Positions 27,915-36,096 are shown, numbered from the stretch's first letter. The stretch is 64,000 nucleotides of DNA from Mucilaginibacter paludis DSM 18603 (GCF_000166195.2 NZ_CM001403.1:2250432-2314431); one strand, 5' to 3'. Translations and numbers: made by a program. Notes: generated by a model not told the origin, from the sequence alone.

Positions 27915-28012
27915 ATGTGCAGATGAGTAAATGTGCAGGTGTGCAAATGAAGAAATGATTTTAATGTGCGAATGAGTAAATGTGCGGGTGTGCAAACAAA
28001 GAAATGATTTAA
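27912..28012 (+). repeat. Two-copy tandem repeat between the HdrC-like and HdrB-like genes
   Basis: Two units of about 50 bp, each with ATGAGTAAATGTGC followed by GTGTGCAAA and GAAATGATTT, lie directly after the stop codon. They differ at a few positions. No reading frame or terminator is obvious, so the two genes may be cotranscribed across 233 bp. Confidence 0.65.
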
Positions 28013-28147
28013 TGAGCAAGTTGGTGATGTCAAGCGTGCAAATAATAAATAAGGCGTCGGTGGATTAACTTCCTTGCTGGCAAATAAAAAAATTAAAAAA
28101 CAAATTCGAAATCGAAACTCGATTTCTGAAATCAATTATAGCCTAAA

Positions 28148-28954
28148 ATGGAAAACCCGATATCCGAAATACTTCAAGTACCAACTATGGCCGAGATGGT
28201 GGCTGGCGGCAAGGAGCCCGAAATTTTATTTTGGGTAGGTTGTGCCGGTAGTTTTGACGAGCGCGCTCAAAAAATAACCCGTTCCATTTGTAAAATATTG
28301 CAACATGTGGGCATGAGCTATGCCGTATTAGGCACCGAAGAAAGCTGCACCGGCGACCCTGCTAAACGGGCCGGTAACGAGTTTTTATTCCAGATGCAGG
28401 CCATGGTTAATATCGAAACCCTAAATGGGTATAACATTAAAAAAATAGTAACCGGCTGCCCCCATTGCTTCAACACCATCAAAAATGAATACCCGGGCCT
28501 TGGCGGCACGTACGAGGTAATACACCATACGCAACTCATCCAGCAGTTAATTGATGAGGGCAAACTTAAAGCCGAAGGCGGCGAAAGCTTCAAAGGCAAA
28601 AAAATCACCTATCACGACCCATGCTACCTTGGCCGCGGCAATGGTGTTTACGAAGCCCCGCGCAAGGCGCTCGAAATATTGGATACAGAGCTGGTTGAAA
28701 TGAAGCGATGCCGATCTAACGGCTTATGCTGCGGTGCAGGCGGCGGCCAGATGTTTAAAGAACCCGAAAAAGGCACGCAAGATATCAATGTTGAACGCAT
28801 CCAGGAAGCTATTGATACCCAGGCGCAGGTTGTTGCTGCCGCCTGCCCCTTCTGCATGACTATGCTGCGCGATGGTGTAAAGCATTTTGAAAAAGAACAG
28901 GAAATCCAGGTACTGGATATTGCCGAAATTACCGCCAGGGCAAATGGCCTCTAA
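28148..28954 (+). CDS. CCG-domain iron-sulfur protein, HdrB-like
   Basis: 268 residues with two cysteine-rich CCG modules: the first with VGCAGSFD near 28, ESCTGDPAKR and GCPHCFNTI near 102; the second with HDPCYLGR, LCCGAGGG near 194 and ACPFCMTML near 233. These motifs bind unusual 4Fe-4S clusters in heterodisulfide reductase subunit B, GlpC and LutA. Soluble partner of the HdrC-like protein upstream. Substrate unknown. Confidence 0.9.
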   Translation: MENPISEILQVPTMAEMVAGGKEPEILFWVGCAGSFDERAQKITRSICKILQHVGMSYAVLGTEESCTGDPAKRAGNEFLFQMQAMVNIETLNGYNIKKIVTGCPHCFNTIKNEYPGLGGTYEVIHHTQLIQQLIDEGKLKAEGGESFKGKKITYHDPCYLGRGNGVYEAPRKALEILDTELVEMKRCRSNGLCCGAGGGQMFKEPEKGTQDINVERIQEAIDTQAQVVAAACPFCMTMLRDGVKHFEKEQEIQVLDIAEITARANGL

Positions 28955-28991
28955 ATAAAGATTGTTGTTGTTTTGTTTGATTTGATAAGTG

Positions 28992-29023
28992 TGCCCCTCG
29001 TCTGAGTAACGGGGGGCTTTTTT
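28992..29023 (+). terminator. Rho-independent terminator after the HdrB-like gene
   Basis: GCCCCTCG pairs with CGGGGGGC (one T-G pair), loop TCTGAGTAA, followed by six T. Confidence 0.85.
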
Positions 29024-29226
29024 GCAGATTTCTACCTCTACTACCACAGGAAACCAATTCCGTTTCAAACTTCATGGGCGTTTCCCGCCTGACGGACGGG
29101 CCACGCTTTCCGTTACAAGTCCTCATTTCGCTCCGCTCCATTCCGGGCTCCACTGCAATCGTTAACGCGAAAAACCAATCCCCGTTATTTTACAAAACAC
29201 TGCTAACCAATCGCCGTTATTACAGC

Positions 29227-29784
29227 ATGAAAAACATCGTTTTTTTGGGTGATAGTTTAACAGCGGGTTACGGATTACAAAGCACCACTACCGAATCCCT
29301 CCCGGCGCTGATCCAACAAAAAATTAATGCAGAACAACTGGATTACCGCATCATTAACGCGGGCGTAAGCGGCGATACCTCGGCAGGCGGCCTTAACCGG
29401 CTTGATTACTGGATTAGCCAGCCGGTAGATATTTTTGTGCTTGAATTAGGTATTAACGATGTGATGCGCGGTATCCCGCCACAAACCACTTTAAAAAACC
29501 TGCAAGGCATCATCACTAAGGTAAAAACCAAATATCCCCAGGTAAAAATGGCTTTAATGGGCATGGAGATCCCGGCTTTTATGCCCATTGCTTTTGCGGC
29601 TCAATTCATGGCTATTTTCCGCCAACTGGCCACCGCCAACCAAATGGCCTTTGTCCCCTTCTTTTTAGATGGAGTTGCAGGCCAGGCCCATCTAAACCTG
29701 CGCGACCGTATACACCCCACCGCCGAAGGCTACCAAATTATTGCCGCTAAGGTTTGGCCCGTATTGCGCCAACTAATGGTTTAA
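29227..29784 (+). CDS. GDSL/SGNH arylesterase, TesA-like
   Basis: 185 residues from the ATG at 29227 (a longer frame upstream contains low-complexity sequence and is rejected). Block I GDSLTAGYG has the catalytic Ser, GVSGDTSAGGLNRL gives the oxyanion Gly, GINDVMRG the Asn, and DRIHPTAEGY the catalytic Asp and His. No signal peptide is visible, unlike E. coli TesA. It hydrolyses esters or thioesters. Monocistronic between terminators. Confidence 0.9.
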   Translation: MKNIVFLGDSLTAGYGLQSTTTESLPALIQQKINAEQLDYRIINAGVSGDTSAGGLNRLDYWISQPVDIFVLELGINDVMRGIPPQTTLKNLQGIITKVKTKYPQVKMALMGMEIPAFMPIAFAAQFMAIFRQLATANQMAFVPFFLDGVAGQAHLNLRDRIHPTAEGYQIIAAKVWPVLRQLMV

Positions 29785-29934
29785 AAAACGGACGGTAGCA
29801 GCCCGGGCAGCGCCCTTAAAATCCCTCCTTTTTGGCCTCCTGCTGCAAACAAGCGAACTATTAAAACAATTAATAATTGATATAAGCATGACAACAGCTA
29901 TCCGCGCTTAACTTAATAATTGCTAATTTTGTAT

Positions 29935-30420
29935 ATGAACTTTTCTGAAAATTCACGCATCTGGATCTACCAGTCCAATCGCGAGCTCAATGCAGACGAA
30001 GTGTTCCGCATGGAGCACATACTCAACGATTTTACGTCCGAATGGACAGCCCACAATAACCAGCTTAAAGCAAAGGCTCAAATCCGTTATAACCGCTTTA
30101 TCATTTTAACAGTCGACGAAAGCCAGGCTGGCGTTACCGGTTGCTCCATCGATAAATCGGTAACCCTGATGAAATCATTAGAACACGAGTTTCACATTAA
30201 CCTGTTCGACCGGTTTAACACCGCTTACCGTACTGCCGACGGGATAGCGTCAGCATCGCGCAGCGAGTTTGAAGAACTGATTAAACAAGGGGTTGTTAAC
30301 GCCGATACCATCGTATTTAACAACCTGGTGAATACCCTGAAAGACCTGGATACCAAATGGGAAGTTCCGTTTAAAAACAGCTGGCATAATCAGGTTTTCG
30401 GCGCTTTGGTTATCGCATAA
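29935..30420 (+). CDS. Conserved Bacteroidota protein often misnamed ABC transporter ATPase
   Basis: 161 residues from the ATG at 29935. The sequence (RIWIYQSNRELNADEV, then FIILTVDESQAGVTGCSIDKSV and DTIVFNNLVNTLKDLDTKWEVPFKNSWH) matches a small family I recall from databases under the name ABC transporter ATPase. There is no Walker A, Walker B or signature motif, so that name is unsupported. Two bp before the YciI-like gene, so probably one operon. Function unknown. Confidence 0.7.
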   Translation: MNFSENSRIWIYQSNRELNADEVFRMEHILNDFTSEWTAHNNQLKAKAQIRYNRFIILTVDESQAGVTGCSIDKSVTLMKSLEHEFHINLFDRFNTAYRTADGIASASRSEFEELIKQGVVNADTIVFNNLVNTLKDLDTKWEVPFKNSWHNQVFGALVIA

Positions 30421-30422
30421 TT

Positions 30423-30713
30423 ATGTTCATTATTGATCTGAACTATATCGTGCCCCTCGAAGAACTGGACCACCACATGGCTGAGCATGTTAAGTTTCTG
30501 CACAAATATTACAAAAAGGGAATATTTGTGGCTTCCGGCAGAAAAGTACCGCGCACTGGTGGCATTATCCTGGCCCTGGCCGATGATGAAGCTGCCGTAA
30601 AAAAAATAATGCTCGAAGATCCCTTTACCAGGCACGAGCTCGCTGAATATACCTTAACCCACTTCCTCACCTCGCAATACCACCCCGACCTGCAAACGTT
30701 ACTGGGCCAGTAA
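30423..30713 (+). CDS. YciI-like (YCII-related) protein
   Basis: 96 residues with the ferredoxin-like YCII fold: FIIDLNYIVPLEELDHHMAEHVKFLHKYYKKGIFVASG, then GGIILALADDEAAVKKIMLEDPF and a C-terminal strand. The conserved His in the DHHMAEH segment fits the family's proposed active site. Starts 2 bp after the previous gene. Role unclear in general. Confidence 0.87.
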   Translation: MFIIDLNYIVPLEELDHHMAEHVKFLHKYYKKGIFVASGRKVPRTGGIILALADDEAAVKKIMLEDPFTRHELAEYTLTHFLTSQYHPDLQTLLGQ

Positions 30714-30797
30714 TAAACCCGAATGATAAGAGCTGATGCGTTTACGATAAGACGACTTACTAAGCTTTGTATTTAGCAGAAGCGTAATTATGAGTAA

Positions 30798-31010
30798 CGA
30801 ACCCGGCCAACCGGAAATAGGGATGACGTTTGAACCTTATAGATTACCAAGCGCAGGTAGGATATGTACGCAAAAGCCCGACTGCACGCCGGGCCGGGAG
30901 CTGGCCTCGCGGGTGGAAGGATCGGGCAGTTTTGACTTTTTTGTTCTTTTTGCCAAGAAAAAAGAAACAGCCCTTCCCGCGGCGATTGAGCGGGCCGATG
31001 TTTTAAATTA
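30798..31010 (+). repeat. Dispersed structured repeat, copy 1
   Basis: About 213 bp. Landmarks in order: CCAACCGGAAA...GGGATGACGTTTGAACC, GACTGCACGCCGGGCCGGGA, GGAAGGATCGGGCAG, TTTTGCCAAGAAAA and CGGCGATTGAGCGGGCCGAT, ending TAAATTA. It also contains a pseudo-reading frame with DCTPGRELASR, shared with other copies but frameshifted between them, so I treat it as non-coding. Copies 2-7 lie at 31181, 33204, 43850, 44454, 44913 and 50320. Confidence 0.85.
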
Positions 31011-31180
31011 AGAGCTACTGATTATTAACGCAAAATAAGCGATTGACAATCAGCGCACCCGATATGCTGCATACTTATCGCGCGCAAAAGCTCCCCCCTC
31101 ACGTCGGGATGACATGATGGAGAGAGATTCAGTATTGACAATCAACAACTTAACAAAACGTCATTATAAATAATAGACTC
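31011..31180 (+). repeat. Linker repeat B, copy 1
   Basis: Contains CAATCAGCGCACCCGATATG, TACTTATCGCGCGCAAAAG, ACGTCGGGATGACATGATGG and a CAATCAACAACTTAAC end. The same linker follows copies 2 (interrupted by the IS element) and 3, so the array is repeat-linker units in tandem. Confidence 0.75.
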
Positions 31181-31393
31181 GACCAACCGGAAAAAACAGG
31201 GATGACGTTTGAACCTTATAGATTACCAAGCGCAGGCAGGAAATGTGCGCAAAAGCCAGACTGCACGCCGGGCCAGGAGTTGGCCTAGCGGGCGGAAGGA
31301 TCGGGCAGTCTTGACTTTTTTGGTTCTTTTTGTGTCAAGACAAAAAGTAACAAGCCCTCCCGCGGCGATTGAGCGGGCCGATGTTCTAAATTA
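31181..31393 (+). repeat. Dispersed structured repeat, copy 2
   Basis: Nearly identical to copy 3 at 33204, including the GTTCTTTTTGTGTCAAGACA and AAAAAGTAAC hairpin centre. Short version of the family. Confidence 0.85.
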
Positions 31394-31575
31394 TGAATAC
31401 TGATTATTAAAGCAAAATAAGCGATTGACAATCAGCACACCCGATATGCTGCATACTTATCGCGCGCAAAAGGTCGTATGTATGAAATGGTTCGATAGAT
31501 GATGTAAAAGAGTTCTTGAAAAAAAGGTTGTAGCTTAATAGTGAACCATTAACAAACACTTTAAACCAAGAACTC

Positions 31576-32640
31576 ATGAAACAAGGTACACAATTAGATT
31601 TTAGCGGACAAACTATTTTTGTTGGCATAGATGTCCACAAGAAGTCCTGGAAGGTCAGCCTTCGCAGCACCCATATGGAGCTAAAGACGTTTTCCCAGGA
31701 ACCTTCACCTAAGGCCTTAAGCGGGCATCTACAACAGAACTATCCTTCGGCCGATTACAGGCTCGTTTACGAAGCCGGTTTTTGCGGCTTTGGCTATCAG
31801 CGACAGTTTAGTGAGCTGGGGATGTCCTGCATCGTCGTAAATCCTGCCGATGTCCCGCTGACAGACAAGGAAAAGCAGCGCAAATCAGATACGGTCGATT
31901 GCCGGAAACTCAGTAAAACATTAAGTGAAGGAGCCCTGAAAGGTATCTTCGTGCCTGGCATCGAGCAACAGGATGACCGCGGTATTATCCGTGTTTACCA
32001 GCAAATGATCAAAGATCAGACACGCTATAAGAACCGAATAAAAGGATGGCTTAACTTCCAGGACCAGTCGGTGACGGTAGACACCGATAAATACTGGTCG
32101 AATCATTATATCTGCCTGCTCAAGGCCCTTTGCTTGCCTTCATCAGCACGGATCAACCTGGATATTCTGCTACAGGGATACCAGCAGACCCGTATCATGG
32201 TACTCACAGCCACCAGGGAAGTCAGAGCCCTATCCAGGCAGCCACGTTATCAACAAATTATAAAACTGATCCGGACCATCCCCGGTATAGGCGAGATTAC
32301 CGCCTTATTATTTGTCACAGAGATCGGCGACATTGAACGCTTTGATTCCCTGGATGCCTTGTGTGGATATGTGGGGCTGGTGCCGGATATGCATAGTTCC
32401 GGCGATCAAAAAATCATATTGGGGCTCACTAAAAGAGCCCATCACCAATTACGGGAGAAGCTTATCGAGGCCTCTTGGATAGCTGTCAGGCTCGACCCGG
32501 CCATGACGCTGGCTTTCAATAACCTTTGCAAAAAAATGAAAAAGAATAAGGCCATCATCAGGATAGCTAAAAAAATGCTCAACCGGATACGGTTCGTTAT
32601 GAAGAATCAAAAACCTTACGTAACTTCGGTTGTCAAATAA
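31576..32640 (+). CDS. IS110-family transposase (DEDD recombinase)
   Basis: 354 residues. The N-terminal RuvC-like domain gives Asp19 (IFVGIDVHKKSW), Glu66 (LVYEAGFCG), Asp105 and Asp108 (KSDTVDCRKLSK), the DEDD set. The C-terminal Transposase_20 domain is seen from IRTIPGIGEITALLFVTEIG to GLVPDMHSSGDQKIILGLTK, with serines at the expected site of the nucleophile. IS110 recombinases act with a structured RNA from the element's own non-coding end to choose donor and target. Complete, so the element may be active. Confidence 0.95.
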   Translation: MKQGTQLDFSGQTIFVGIDVHKKSWKVSLRSTHMELKTFSQEPSPKALSGHLQQNYPSADYRLVYEAGFCGFGYQRQFSELGMSCIVVNPADVPLTDKEKQRKSDTVDCRKLSKTLSEGALKGIFVPGIEQQDDRGIIRVYQQMIKDQTRYKNRIKGWLNFQDQSVTVDTDKYWSNHYICLLKALCLPSSARINLDILLQGYQQTRIMVLTATREVRALSRQPRYQQIIKLIRTIPGIGEITALLFVTEIGDIERFDSLDALCGYVGLVPDMHSSGDQKIILGLTKRAHHQLREKLIEASWIAVRLDPAMTLAFNNLCKKMKKNKAIIRIAKKMLNRIRFVMKNQKPYVTSVVK

Positions 32641-32699
32641 GTCCAAAAGGACGAATGCCTGATAAAGCCGGTTTGGTTTTTTTATGAAATGGGCAAACC

Positions 32700-32916
32700 G
32701 AAGCGAGGGATCTGCGGCCCGAAAGGTGTCTGCTATACAAAAGGTTACGGTTGCCCTTTTATCCAAATAATTTGAACGCGATCCTGCAGCCTGCAAAGTG
32801 TCTGCTTATAGGAGGTTAGCTGGTCATTTATCAACGCATTAAAATAAAAATTCGTGAAGGTTTTTTTAGCCATTCAGTGAACAGGATAAATAAAAAGCCT
32901 CCTTTGACAGAGGCCT
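32700..32916 (+). ncRNA. Candidate bridge RNA/seekRNA of the IS110 element
   Basis: In the non-coding tail two related motifs lie 70 nt apart. Motif 1 (32726-32747) is GTGTCTGCTATA followed by CAAAAGGTTA; motif 2 (32798-32818) is GTGTCTGCTTAT followed by AGGAGGTTA. The variable part of motif 1 (CAAAAGGT) equals the left target flank at 31467-31474. The variable part of motif 2 (ATAGGAGGT) equals the element's right end at 33108-33116. A weak terminator-like hairpin lies at 32892-32919. RNA ends are guesses. Confidence 0.55.
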
Positions 32917-33114
32917 TTATCCGTGGTTCAGCAAATCATATTGCTGGCAGGTTGCTCCTCAGCAGCGCCTGTTTCCTCTTTTGATTTGCACTGGAAAGTT
33001 AAACAAACAGGGCCATGCTTTGACCAAAAATATTTAAAACATTTAAGCAATACGTGTTATAACCCCTTTTTAAGCCCTTTTGCCTCGTTTACCTTGCATA
33101 TTTCATCATAGGAG

Positions 33115-33203
33115 GTCCCTCCTCGCGTCGGGATGACATGATGGAGAGAGATTCAGTATTGACAATCAACAACTTAACGAAACGTCATTACAAATAATAG
33201 ACT
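33115..33203 (+). repeat. Linker repeat B, copy 2, right part after the IS insertion
   Basis: Continues the linker broken at 31474: TCGGGATGACATGATGG, then CAATCAACAACTTAACG up to copy 3. Confidence 0.8.
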
Positions 33204-33417
33204 CGACCAACCGGAAAAAACAGGGATGACGTTTGAACCTTATAGATTACCAAGCGCAGGCAGGAAATGTGCGCAAAAGCCAGACTGCACGCCGGGCCAG
33301 GAGTTGGCCTAGCGGGCGGAAGGATCGGGCAGTCTTGACTTTTTTGGTTCTTTTTGTGTCAAGACAAAAAGTAACAAGCCCTCCCGCGGCGATTGAGCGG
33401 GCCGATGCTCTAAATTA
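33204..33417 (+). repeat. Dispersed structured repeat, copy 3
   Basis: Almost identical to copy 2 over its whole length, so copies 2 and 3 arose by recent tandem duplication before the IS insertion. Confidence 0.85.
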
Positions 33418-33575
33418 AAGGATACTGATTGTCGGAGAAAAGATAGCAGATTGCCAATCAGCGCAGCCGATATGCTGCATACTTATCGCGCGCAAAAGAT
33501 CCCTCCTCACGTCGGGATGACATGATGGAGAGAGATTCAGTATTGACAATCAACAACTTAACAGCACGCCATTAT
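33418..33575 (+). repeat. Linker repeat B, copy 3
   Basis: Contains ATGCTGCATACTTATCGCGC and the uninterrupted target CGCGCAAAAGATCCCTCCTC at about 33489, which shows what the IS insertion site looked like. Confidence 0.75.
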
Positions 33576-33710
33576 AAACAATCCGAATTCTGCTGAATAA
33601 AGACAGCGCGGCGAATATCTCACACAGGCTATCAAATTCTATCTATATAAAATCTTATAAAAAGACAGCAACGCCATTAACCATATTCTGCTATTTTTTA
33701 ACTTAGCTAT

Positions 33711-34340
33711 ATGGAACAATTTGACCCGAGGATTGACGAGTATATAGCCAAATCCGCAGCCTTTGCCCAACCGATATTGACCCATCTGCGTGAGTTGGTA
33801 CACCAGACTCATCCGCAGATACAGGAAACCATCAAATGGAGTATGCCATTTTTTGATTATAAAGGAACCGTTTGCCAAATGGCGGCATTTAAGCAGCATT
33901 GCGCTTTCGGTTTCTGGAAAGCCAGCGCCCTGAGCGATCCGCATCAAATGATGAACAAGGGAGAAGAAGCTTCCGCCGGAAACTTTGGCCGGCTCAACAG
34001 CCTCACCGATCTTCCGCCTGATGAAATCCTGATCGCCTATATCCGCGAAGCCGTCGGACTCAATGAAAGCGGCGTAAAGGCCGGAATGCGCGCTAAATAC
34101 AAACCCGCAAAACAAGTAATCGAAAAAAAAGAAATTCCGGTACCCGAAGAGTTTCTAAATTTATTGGACGCCAGCCCGGCCGCCGATGAAAACTTCGCCA
34201 AATTTAGCCTCGCAAAACAAAAGGAATACCTGGAGTGGTTTGGAGAAGCCAAAACTGAAGCTACCCGCTCAAAAAGGATACAAACGGCGCTGGAGTGGAT
34301 AGCAGAAGGTAAAAGCAGGCATTGGAAGTATCAGAAATAG
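33711..34340 (+). CDS. YdeI-like protein with DUF1801 and OmdA domains
   Basis: 209 residues. The N-terminal DUF1801 domain (ILTHLRELVHQTHPQIQETIKWSMPFFDYKG) is followed by a C-terminal OmdA segment (VPEEFLNLLDASPAADENFAKFSLAKQKEYLEWFGEAKTEATRSKRIQTALEWIAEGK). Proteins of this type (YdeI of Bacillus, bacteriocin-protection related) have no settled function. Intact, monocistronic. Confidence 0.88.
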   Translation: MEQFDPRIDEYIAKSAAFAQPILTHLRELVHQTHPQIQETIKWSMPFFDYKGTVCQMAAFKQHCAFGFWKASALSDPHQMMNKGEEASAGNFGRLNSLTDLPPDEILIAYIREAVGLNESGVKAGMRAKYKPAKQVIEKKEIPVPEEFLNLLDASPAADENFAKFSLAKQKEYLEWFGEAKTEATRSKRIQTALEWIAEGKSRHWKYQK

Positions 34341-34412
34341 GTTGACCACTCGCGCGCAGAAGATTTCTCGTCGCACCTCATCGAAATAACATTTATCTTA
34401 TTACAAAGTAAA

Positions 34413-34445
34413 AGCTTTGACAACTTTCAGAAAGTCGTCAAAGCT
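34413..34445. repeat. Long hairpin downstream of the YdeI-like gene
   Basis: AGCTTTGACAACTTT and AAAGTCGTCAAAGCT form a 15-bp stem with one wobble and a CAG loop. No T-run, so not a simple terminator. Confidence 0.5.
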
Positions 34446-34485
34446 GATCGGAACGCGATACGAACACGCAGATGATATTTTTCAT

Positions 34486-34532
34486 GAGTGACGACCGTAC
34501 TGCAGAGCCTGTACGGTTGCTCGTGTTTTTTA
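34486..34532 (+). terminator. Rho-independent terminator
   Basis: GAG...CGACCGTAC pairs with GTACGGTTG...CTC around TGCAGAGCCT, followed by GTGTTTTTT. Lies between the convergent YdeI-like and mtgA genes. Confidence 0.65.
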
Positions 34533-34577
34533 AAGATCCTTTAAATGATCATTCATTTGAATAATAAACTTCTCAAA

Positions 34578-35273
34578 TTAGAAATCCAAAGGCCCCAACC
34601 TTCGCATATTTTTCATGATCAAATATTTGCGGTGCTGAATGTAAACCGTGGGCTTAACCGGCGACCATTTTAGTGGGTTAGGCCAAACGGCCACAATTAA
34701 TGCTGCCTGCGATTTAGTTAGATCGGAAGCTGATTTATGAAAGTAATTTTGTGATGCTGCTTCAACGCCATAAATGCCGTCGCCCATTTCAATTACATTC
34801 AGGTAAACCTCCATAATGCGCTCTTTGCTCCAAAAAATCTCTATCAGCAAAGTAAACCAGGCCTCAAACGCTTTACGGATATAAGAGCGCCCCGGCCATA
34901 AAAAAACATTTTTAGCTGTTTGCTGCGATATGGTACTGCCGCCAATCAGCTTTTTGCTATGTTGGTTTTTGTCAATCGCCTTTTCAATAGCGTTAAGGTC
35001 AAAGCCATGGTGCTCTAAAAACAATTGATCTTCTGATGCTACTGCTGCCCTTTTCATGGGGTCGGCAATGTCATCAAACTTAATCCAATGTTTGTCAATT
35101 TTCCAGTCTTTGCCATCGGCTTTGCGTTCAAAGCCACGGCTGATCATCAGCCAGGTGACAGGCGGATTCACAAAACGATAAAACAATACCCAGATTACGC
35201 TAACGCCTACAAAAAGGATAAGCGCGAGTTTGATGATACGCAGAATTAATTTGAGAATACCGGATTTAATCAT
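34578..35273 (-). CDS. mtgA: Monofunctional biosynthetic peptidoglycan transglycosylase
   Basis: 231 residues. One N-terminal membrane helix (LILRIIKLALILFVGVSVIWVLFY), then a GT51 domain with EDQLFLEHHGFD (catalytic Glu in the first motif), GGSTISQQTAKNVFL, RKAFEAWFTLLIEIFWSKERIMEVYLN and the second Glu region IEMGDGIYGVEAASQNYF. It polymerises lipid II into glycan strands in the periplasm. No transpeptidase domain. Full length. Confidence 0.95.
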   Translation of the reverse strand: MIKSGILKLILRIIKLALILFVGVSVIWVLFYRFVNPPVTWLMISRGFERKADGKDWKIDKHWIKFDDIADPMKRAAVASEDQLFLEHHGFDLNAIEKAIDKNQHSKKLIGGSTISQQTAKNVFLWPGRSYIRKAFEAWFTLLIEIFWSKERIMEVYLNVIEMGDGIYGVEAASQNYFHKSASDLTKSQAALIVAVWPNPLKWSPVKPTVYIQHRKYLIMKNMRRLGPLDF

Positions 35274-35284
35274 GACGGCGCAAA

Positions 35285-35323
35285 AATAAAAAAAGGTACT
35301 TAGCCGGAGGCTAAATACCTTTA
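35285..35323 (-). terminator. Rho-independent terminator of the rpsF-rpsR-rplI operon
   Basis: On the minus strand AAAGGTA...TTAGCC pairs with GGCTAA...TACCTTT around a short loop, followed by seven T. It lies 50 bp beyond the rplI stop. Confidence 0.85.
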
Positions 35324-35372
35324 TAATAATTCTATTCTTTTACACTCTCCTTTTTCAGGAGAGGTAGTATAC

Positions 35373-35816
35373 TTATTCGGCAACTACGGTAAACGGAACC
35401 TTAACTTTCACTTCTTTGTGCAAGTTTAAATTAGCGGTGTATTCACCAACAAATTTAGGTTCGGTATCAAATGTGATACGGCGACGGTCAACTTCAAAGC
35501 CTTCTTTCTTCAATGCATCAGCAATCTGAATGGTATTGATAGCTCCAAATATTTTTCCGGTTTCGCCGGCTTTAGCACCAATAGTCAGTGTAACACCTTC
35601 TAAACGGGCAGCGATAGCATCAGCATCCTTACGGATTTTTTCTTGTTTAAACTGAGCCTGTTTAAGGTTCTCAGCCAATACCTTACGCGAAGAAACTGTA
35701 GCCAGTATAGCAAATCCCTGAGGAATCAGAAAATTACGGCCATAGCCTGGTTTTACATTCACTACATCGTCTTTCTCGCCGAGGTTTTTAATATCTTGTT
35801 TTAAAATAACTTCCAT
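35373..35816 (-). CDS. rplI: 50S ribosomal protein L9
   Basis: 147 residues. The N-terminal rRNA-binding part EVILKQDIKNLGEKDDVVNVKPGYGRNFLIPQGFA is the L9 signature; then the connecting helix and a C-terminal domain ending VKVKVPFTVVAE. Last gene of the rpsF-rpsR-rplI operon; 16 bp after rpsR. Confidence 0.98.
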   Translation of the reverse strand: MEVILKQDIKNLGEKDDVVNVKPGYGRNFLIPQGFAILATVSSRKVLAENLKQAQFKQEKIRKDADAIAARLEGVTLTIGAKAGETGKIFGAINTIQIADALKKEGFEVDRRRITFDTEPKFVGEYTANLNLHKEVKVKVPFTVVAE

Positions 35817-35832
35817 TGCTTAACCTCCTTGA

Positions 35833-36096
35833 TTATTTTAACGAGTCAGTAACATAAGGTAATAAACCGATATGGCGTGAGCGTTTAACAGCCTGGGCCA
35901 CTTTACGCTGAAACTTTAAAGAAGTACCTGTTAAACGGCGTGGTAATAATTTACCTTGGTCGTTAATAAACTTCAATAAAAAGTTAGCGTCTTTGTAATC
36001 GATATACTTAATTCCGTTCTTTTTAAAACGGCAGTATTTTTTACGGTTATCCTCCACTTTGGGAGCAGTAACGTATTGAATTTGATCTTTTGCCAT
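35833..36096 (-). CDS. rpsR: 30S ribosomal protein S18
   Basis: 87 residues containing the S18 signature KYCRFKKNGIKYIDYKDANFLLKFINDQGKLLPRRLTGTS and KFQRKVAQAVKRSRHIGLLPY. S18 binds S6 in the platform of the small subunit. The gene overlaps the rpsF stop by one base. Confidence 0.98.
   Translation of the reverse strand: MAKDQIQYVTAPKVEDNRKKYCRFKKNGIKYIDYKDANFLLKFINDQGKLLPRRLTGTSLKFQRKVAQAVKRSRHIGLLPYVTDSLK

Larger units (their letters stand above)
31473..33114 (+). mobile_element. Intact IS110-family insertion sequence, about 1642 bp
   Basis: The boundaries are visible because the element splits linker repeat B. The linker stops after CGCGCGCAAAAGG at 31473 and resumes with GTCCCTCCTC at 33115; in uninterrupted copies CGCGCAAAAG is followed directly by CTCCCCCCTC or ATCCCTCCTC. 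GGT (core probably GT) is present at both junctions. There are no terminal inverted repeats, as usual for IS110. The element has 103 bp before the transposase and a 474-bp non-coding tail after it. Confidence 0.85.

Noticed and set aside
27912..28012. CRISPR-like array between the iron-sulfur genes
   Set aside because: Only two units without unique spacers; it is a simple tandem duplication. No CRISPR array or cas gene was seen anywhere in the window.
29074..29226. N-terminal extension of the GDSL esterase
   Set aside because: The extra 51 codons show no homology, overlap a repeat-like stretch and are not needed for the fold; the ATG at 29227 leads straight into the first motif.
29935..30420. 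Annotation as ABC transporter ATPase
   Set aside because: No P-loop or signature motif is present in the sequence.
30790..31403. Reading frames containing DCTPGRELASR in the dispersed repeat copies
   Set aside because: The frame is disrupted or shifted between copies and similarity extends outside it at nucleotide level, so a repeat is the better explanation.
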